From Amycolatopsis azurea DSM 43854 (GTDB lineage: Bacteria > Actinomycetota > Actinomycetes > Mycobacteriales > Pseudonocardiaceae): a DNA stretch of 64,000 bases. This document shows, piece after piece, positions 60,601 through 64,000 of this stretch. A program made the position numbers and the translations under genes. The notes below the pieces were generated by a model. It was not told the origin of the DNA, searched no databases, and saw nothing but the letters and a program-made list of their open reading frames with translations. The stretch covers positions 124,075 to 188,074 of the forward strand of contig NZ_MUXN01000024.1 in NCBI RefSeq assembly GCF_001995215.1, in the 5' to 3' direction. Positions within the stretch are counted from its first letter, which is position 1, and each line of letters opens with the position of its first letter.

Positions 60601-61302
60601 GGGCGTGGCCGGAGTGCCCGGCGGCCGGTCGGCCGCCATGGGCACGACCTGTTTGACCTCGGCGGCGGAGGTGTCCGGGGGTGCGGCGGTGGTGTCGGCG
60701 ATCTGCTCCGCCGAGTCCGACTTTCCCTCGCCGACCTTCCCCGCCACCTCGGCCTTGACTTCGGCGGGCTTACCCGATTCGGCGAACTCGTCGGCCTGTT
60801 CGAGGTTTTTCGGCGCCTTTTCGGCGATGGCCTTCTCGACGGCTTTGACGAACGCTTCCTTGTCGAAGTCCTTCGGCTTCGCTTCGTTCATCTTCTCGGC
60901 GTTGGCCGTCTTGCCCTGCGCCACCTCGTCGTCCTTGGGCGGGACGGACGCGCTCTGTGCCGAGGTCGCTTCCTTGGCCGCCGGGGGGTGGGAGCGGGCG
61001 ACCGTGCGTTTCTTGTGTGCGATGTCCTTTTTCAGCACCGCGAACTTCGGATCGGCCCCGGGACCTCTGGCCAGACCCGCGGCCACCGCGCCGTTGCCGA
61101 CCTTGTCCTGCGAGTCCTTCTGGGACGGGTCCGCCGTCGGTTTCTTGTCGCCTGCTCGCAACGCGGCCAGCGCAGCGGCGTTGGACGGCGGCAGCCGATC
61201 CGGCTTCCGTTTCGGTGGGCGCTCTTGCAGCCCCACCGGTGACTTGGTCTGCGCCGTCGTCACCGTGGGGAGCTTCGCGCGAGCCCTCGGTGGCGGTGGC
61301 AT
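57607..61302 (-). CDS. Large eCIS cargo/toxin candidate with C-terminal nuclease motif
   Basis: The product has 1231 aa from an ATG with a near-perfect AGGAGGAG; an upstream in-frame ATG lacks one. Residues 1-330 are disordered, Pro/Lys/Ala-rich, with QDKVGNGAVAAGLAR at 65-79. About 330-560 is helical and charged (KRALVTATLQKVFDTMK, ELTRAKQRIAKGREELQAEV). About 560-880 contains several hydrophobic helices (SILVLIASLLGL, YLLPTIVMAGITWIISLF, VLIGALAAILGIGGIAG), and a Lys-rich linker follows. The last ~270 residues carry LQRGHLLANLLGGSGT (R1073, H1075) followed by RNLSPLT and ANTAMKK, the signature of DNA/RNA non-specific endonuclease-like toxins. Disordered head, membrane-active middle and nuclease tip suit an injected effector. 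No DUF4157 peptidase domain is seen. Confidence 0.82.
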   Translation of the reverse strand: MPPPPRARAKLPTVTTAQTKSPVGLQERPPKRKPDRLPPSNAAALAALRAGDKKPTADPSQKDSQDKVGNGAVAAGLARGPGADPKFAVLKKDIAHKKRTVARSHPPAAKEATSAQSASVPPKDDEVAQGKTANAEKMNEAKPKDFDKEAFVKAVEKAIAEKAPKNLEQADEFAESGKPAEVKAEVAGKVGEGKSDSAEQIADTTAAPPDTSAAEVKQVVPMAADRPPGTPATPDPAKATPDKLPASATDLSAGPAKVDREMTDAQVTETQLKKSNEPAFGAALKDKKGAEQHSEATPPELRANESKHLRQTTAQAGRFGAAAMGAIAKRRKRTGDEVGGGKADTKLTDEEKRALVTATLQKVFDTMKTDVEGILTGLDKLVDDQFTKGEKEARDAFTAEHRRKMDEYKDRRYSGAWGLIRWGRDKLLGLPKEADQIFVEARENYVKQMRKVISAVADTIGRELTRAKQRIAKGREELQAEVKKLPKDLQAIGKQAAAGFADKFDELTQSVDDKSTELVDTLATKYTDAVKAVDAEIAEEKEKNKGLVDKALDAVKGVIKTILELKDLLLGVLAKAAQAVLGILKDPIGFLGNLVSAVGGGLKQFKNNALAHLQQGVLSWLLGTAATAGIELPKSFDIVSILVLIASLLGLSGANLLARIARKVPKEAMAAIEAGKAALPIILEVRRRGVRALWDDLKSRVGDLKKNLIDNLVSYLLPTIVMAGITWIISLFNPASAFIRACKMIIDIIRFIVTNGRQIIEFVNTVLDAVIAIAKGGAGGVAGLVEKALARSIPVLIGALAAILGIGGIAGKVKEVFQKIAKPVNKAIDWVIDKIVGLVKKVWAKVKSLAKKIADKAKAAGKKLKDKFGKKKPTKDTKKPGDKKEDPSAKDKEEVPPHSVEQSTRVGTESHVLQARIQGKRVKIFMASEGFDAIRVKMKVLRQLANNALKSRYPREQTWGGELNNALDKVEGKATKIVTDYAGLPASPHRDRQLNGWLNDLSEMISEIGVKFQIPGLTFRRPLHNPVPSSLDGFGRATGYSGNPLSRASEGRGSPAGGHIPGIDIPGVGTLQRGHLLANLLGGSGTDRRNLSPLTVPANTAMKKPEREAADFIYTGDVSNQVVYVAQVNHQFSDATAFQTWLVSAYPPVAPDAAEQLFDIARAHRPSSAEINRAMGGPPRAAAQQQHILRGLAYYLLRSEIVLTITATPGPLNRVPKPGSSWTISNNIPPP

Positions 61303-61442
61303 GGGACAGCTCTCCTCCTGCGACGGGCGCCCTCGGACAGCGTCGCAGCCCGCCGTCACCAGGGCGTCGCGGAAGCGTCCTCGGTGCGTGCGGGCGATAA
61401 TCGGCACGCTATTTTTCGAGAGCGGAGACGGGGCCGAACACG

Positions 61443-62447
61443 ATGTCCACGAGGCAAGACGGAGACACCTGGGACCTGGCGTCCAGTGTCGGCGCGACCG
61501 CCACCATGGCCGCGGCGGCCAGGGCGATGGCGACGCGTGACGATCCTTCTCTGATCGACGACCCGTTCGCCGAGCCGCTTGTCCGCGCGGTGGGCGTCGA
61601 TCTCCTCACCCGGCTGGCGGCCGGTGAAGCCGCGGCAGGCGAACTGGTGGAGCAGCTCTGGATCGACGTCGCCAAGATTCGGACCAAGTTCTACGACGAG
61701 TTCTTCCTCGGCGCGACGAACGCGGGAATCACGCAGGTCGTGATCCTGGCGTCGGGCCTGGATTCCCGGGCCTACCGGCTTCCTTGGCCCGCCGGGCCCG
61801 TGGTGTACGAACTCGACCAGCCAGAGGTCATCGAGTTCAAAACCCGAACACTGGCGGAGTTGGGCGCGGAGCCCACGGCCGACCGGAGGGCGGTCGCGGC
61901 CGATCTGCGTGAAGACTGGCCCGCTGCGCTGCGCGCCGCCGGTTTCGACCCGGCCCGGCCGACGGCGTGGAGTGCCGAGGGGCTGCTGGGTTACCTTCCG
62001 CCCGAGGCGCAGGACAGCTTGCTGGACACCATCACCGAGCTCAGCGCGCCGGGAAGCCGGGCGGCCACCGAAAGCAAGCCCAATCCGCGGCCAGGCGAGG
62101 AGGACAGGACGAAGGAGCGTCTGGACCGCATCTCCGAACGCTGGCGCGAGCAGAATCTCGACACCGACATGACCCGGCTGCGCTACTTCGGCGAACGCAA
62201 CGAAGCCGCGCCGTACCTGACCGGACTCGGTTGGACGCTGGACGCGGCCAGCATCCGCGAGTTGTTCGACGCCAACGGTCTTCCGCCCTTGGAGGACGAC
62301 GGGATGCGTTTGGGGGACACGCTCTACGTCAACGGCACCCTGGGGAAGACCGCGGAGTGGGTCCTGTTTACCGCGCTTGGTCGAGAAAGGTCTGAGCGAG
62401 CAGGCTGGCGATGGCCCAGTCCTGCATCGCCACCCCGACGCTCTTGA
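61443..62447 (+). CDS. TIGR00027-type SAM-dependent methyltransferase
   Basis: This 334-aa protein is of the actinobacterial TIGR00027/LCMT-like methyltransferase family: DLASSVGATATMAAAARAMA, SLIDDPFAEPLVRAVGVD, the SAM loop VVILASGLDSRAYRLPWP and VVYELDQPEVIEFKT, and SAEGLLGYLPPEAQDSLLD. Members occur in many copies in mycobacteria and relatives; substrates are mostly unknown. The normal C-terminus should come shortly after YVNGTLGK; here about 30 extra residues of low family character run on and overlap the convergent gene by 80 bases, so the original stop may have been lost. Confidence 0.88.
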   Translation: MSTRQDGDTWDLASSVGATATMAAAARAMATRDDPSLIDDPFAEPLVRAVGVDLLTRLAAGEAAAGELVEQLWIDVAKIRTKFYDEFFLGATNAGITQVVILASGLDSRAYRLPWPAGPVVYELDQPEVIEFKTRTLAELGAEPTADRRAVAADLREDWPAALRAAGFDPARPTAWSAEGLLGYLPPEAQDSLLDTITELSAPGSRAATESKPNPRPGEEDRTKERLDRISERWREQNLDTDMTRLRYFGERNEAAPYLTGLGWTLDAASIRELFDANGLPPLEDDGMRLGDTLYVNGTLGKTAEWVLFTALGRERSERAGWRWPSPASPPRRS

Positions 62448-63300
62448 AGACCGTCCGGCCGGTCCGTTTTCCCATCCCTGCGGCTAAGGCGTCGCCGAGT
62501 TCGACGAGGTCGTCCTCGATGATGGCTCCCGAACCGAGCGCGTGGATGATCTCCCCGGCCTCTTCGAGGATCGCTTCGCGCTCATCGATCACGACGGTCG
62601 CGTCGGCGAGCAGTTCGTCGGGGAGTTCCCGCATGGTCGGGCGGAAGGCGCCGATGGCGTTGACGTGGGCGTTTTCGGTCAGTGAAGTGGGGGAGAACAG
62701 TGGCGTCGAGGACGTGGTCGCGCAGCAGACGATGTCCATGTCACGGACTGCCTCGTCGGCGTCAGCGACGGCGATGACGGTGTCTATCCGCAATTCGGCA
62801 CCGAGGGCCTCGGCGAGCGCGTCCGCGCGTTCGAGGCTGTGGTCGACGACCCTGAGTTCGGTCAGCGGCCGCACCGCGTGCACGGCCCGGACCTGATCGG
62901 CCGCCTGCCCGCCGGCGCCGATGAGGGTGCAGGTCCTGGCCTCGGCCGGGGCGAGCAGATCGGTCGCGACGCCGGCGACCGCGCCGGTCCGGATGCGGGT
63001 CACCTCGGTGGCGTCGGCGACGAGATGACGTCCGTGGCCGAGTTCGCTCCAGACGACCGTCCCGACGATCGCCGGGACGCGATCACTGAAGTTCAGGCTC
63101 AACGTCTTGATCATCGCCGAGGCGGTCGGGCGATGGTGCGTCGACATCACGAGGAACGCACCGTCGCGCAACACGGTCCTTGTCGGCATCTCGAACTCGC
63201 CGCGTCGCAGCGCGAGAAACCCGCTTCGCACCGCGTCGATCGCCGCGGGCATCGAGACGGCGGAACGGATCTCCTCCGGACCGACGGTGACGACGTCCAT
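62368..63300 (-). CDS. Ornithine cyclodeaminase / mu-crystallin family dehydrogenase
   Basis: The product has 310 aa from an ATG with GGAGG upstream. It has the family's N-terminal segment (MPAAIDAVRSGFLALRRGEF, MPTRTVLRDGAFLVMSTHH) and Rossmann domain (CTLIGAGGQAADQVRAVHAV), with AHVNAIGAFRPTMRELP and KSVGVAMQDWAIASLL later on. The conserved arginines and aspartate of the active site appear present. Activity may be ornithine cyclodeaminase, alanine/arginine dehydrogenase or ketimine reductase; sequence reading alone does not separate them. It converges on and overlaps the methyltransferase gene. Confidence 0.88.
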   Translation of the reverse strand: MDVVTVGPEEIRSAVSMPAAIDAVRSGFLALRRGEFEMPTRTVLRDGAFLVMSTHHRPTASAMIKTLSLNFSDRVPAIVGTVVWSELGHGRHLVADATEVTRIRTGAVAGVATDLLAPAEARTCTLIGAGGQAADQVRAVHAVRPLTELRVVDHSLERADALAEALGAELRIDTVIAVADADEAVRDMDIVCCATTSSTPLFSPTSLTENAHVNAIGAFRPTMRELPDELLADATVVIDEREAILEEAGEIIHALGSGAIIEDDLVELGDALAAGMGKRTGRTVFKSVGVAMQDWAIASLLAQTFLDQAR

Positions 63301-63584
63301 GAAGTCCTCCAGATCTCTCGTCGGCAAAGTGGGGCTCTTGCCTGTTCGATCATGCCCCCTTGGCCGTACAGGGAGCTCTGGACACCTCGAGTACAAGCGT
63401 GCACGCGCCGGTAGCGAGCCGGTCGTGGCGAAGACGACGCAGCAGCGGCGGGTCGAAGACCGGCTCTGGGTGACCGTGCCGCGCTAGAGGGGATCTTGTT
63501 CGTGCTCTGTGTCGTTGGATAGGGGTGACTGGTGAGCTTCCGAGCGCGGAGCAGGCCCTCGGATCGGCACGGGGCCCCGCCTGT

Positions 63585-64000
63585 TCAGAGGCGTTCGATG
63601 CGGTCGGCCTGCGGGCCCCGGTCGCTCTGACGCACCGCGTACCGGACCCGGTCACCCTTCTGCAGCGGCTCCGACCCCATGATCACGGACACGTGGGCGA
63701 AGAGATCGTCGCCGCCTGCGTCCGGGGTGATGAAGCCGAAGCCCTTGTCCTCGTCGTAGCGCGCGACGACGCCCTCGCCGCCTCGTACGGGCACGTCCCG
63801 CGCCGCCGGCCCTGCGGCCGCGGCAGGTGCCGGCCGCTGCGGCGCCGTCTGGGGCTCGGTGCCCCGGACCAGGTGCACGTCGCGGGCCTGCGGGCCCTTG
63901 TCTCCACTAGCCACCTCGTAGGCGACGCGGTCGCCCTCCGCGAGCCACGTCAGCCCCTCGGCCAGGGCCCGGGCGTGAACGAAGACGTCCCCGGCGCCGG
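63585..64000 (-). CDS. Tandem cold-shock-domain protein (5' partial)
   Basis: The frame stays open to the window edge, so the N-terminus is outside. The upstream part (GDVFVHARALAEGLTWLAEG, DRVAYEVASGDKGPQARDVH) is the end of one cold-shock domain with the RNP-2 motif DVFVH. After a Pro/Ala linker (about 30 residues) comes a second, compact one: GEGVVARYDEDKGFGFITPD (RNP-1 KGFGFI) and DDLFAHVSVIMGSE (RNP-2 DDLFAHVS), ending QADRIERL. Two cold-shock domains in one chain differ from the usual ~67-aa CspA type; it should bind single-stranded RNA or DNA. The 284 bases upstream of the ornithine-cyclodeaminase-like gene (63301-63584) show nothing. Confidence 0.88.
   Translation of the reverse strand, partial: GAGDVFVHARALAEGLTWLAEGDRVAYEVASGDKGPQARDVHLVRGTEPQTAPQRPAPAAAAGPAARDVPVRGGEGVVARYDEDKGFGFITPDAGGDDLFAHVSVIMGSEPLQKGDRVRYAVRQSDRGPQADRIERL

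Noticed and set aside
58609..61242. An 877-codon plus-strand frame opposite the 1231-aa toxin-like gene
   Set aside because: Composition is Leu/Arg/Asp-rich without motifs; it is the codon-reversed shadow of the Lys/Ala-rich minus-strand protein.

Overview
The DNA is very GC-rich, uses many GTG and occasional TTG starts, and packs genes into long chains joined by ATGA or GTGA overlaps. With the gene families present (SARP regulator, Rhs toxin with a WXG-like head, Pls-type NRPS, DUF3105, TIGR00027-type methyltransferase) and the repeated GCGAAAGTGGCTTTCGC-type inverted repeats, it looks like a chromosomal segment of a filamentous actinomycete in the Pseudonocardiales, most likely an Amycolatopsis or close relative. 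The genus is an inference from style and remembered repeat families. No tRNA, rRNA, CRISPR array, transposase or integrase was seen.

Region 1 (1-9.6 kb): the end of an ABC exporter and a DUF3105 membrane protein, a long lower-GC leader, and then three translationally coupled genes: an aspartokinase with degenerate ACT domains, a Pls-type synthetase (adenylation, carrier, six membrane segments, three C-like domains) and a diaminobutyrate-type aminotransferase. Together they read as a compact route from aspartate to a poly-diaminobutyrate-like cationic homopolymer. A nested hairpin closes the unit.

Region 2 (9.6-32 kb) is an accessory mixture: a methionyl aminopeptidase behind a perfect 20-bp inverted repeat; a secreted crystallin-like protein; a 1623-aa WXG/Rhs nuclease toxin with no obvious immunity gene; HTH, ArsR, GlxA-type and two TetR regulators with palindromes in their promoter regions; a redox operon whose first gene (Old Yellow Enzyme) is frameshifted; and a PaoABC-like molybdenum hydroxylase operon. 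Two large repeat hairpins separate that operon from a SARP regulator.

Region 3 (32.3-61.3 kb) is a complete-looking extracellular contractile injection system (eCIS): Pvc16-like cap protein, two sheaths, two tubes, LysM hub adaptor, gpD-like hub, gp5-like spike, gp25-like wedge, two baseplate-J proteins, a gpI-type tail protein, three related proteins sharing an F-x-GQ(L/V)L head (fibre or decoration candidates), a probable tape measure and an AAA+ ATPase. It ends with a small protein, a DUF4241 protein and, tail to tail with that, a 1231-aa membrane-rich protein with a C-terminal nuclease motif, which I read as the cargo toxin and its possible immunity. Upstream, the SARP gene carries two 11-bp-phased TGACGCC heptamers 7 bp before a GATAAT box, and the eCIS promoter region carries three 11-bp-phased NGACGCN heptamers. 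This suggests the SARP controls both itself and the injection system.

Region 4 (61.4-64 kb): a TIGR00027-type methyltransferase overlapping tail to tail with an ornithine cyclodeaminase-like gene, and a tandem cold-shock-domain protein running off the window end.
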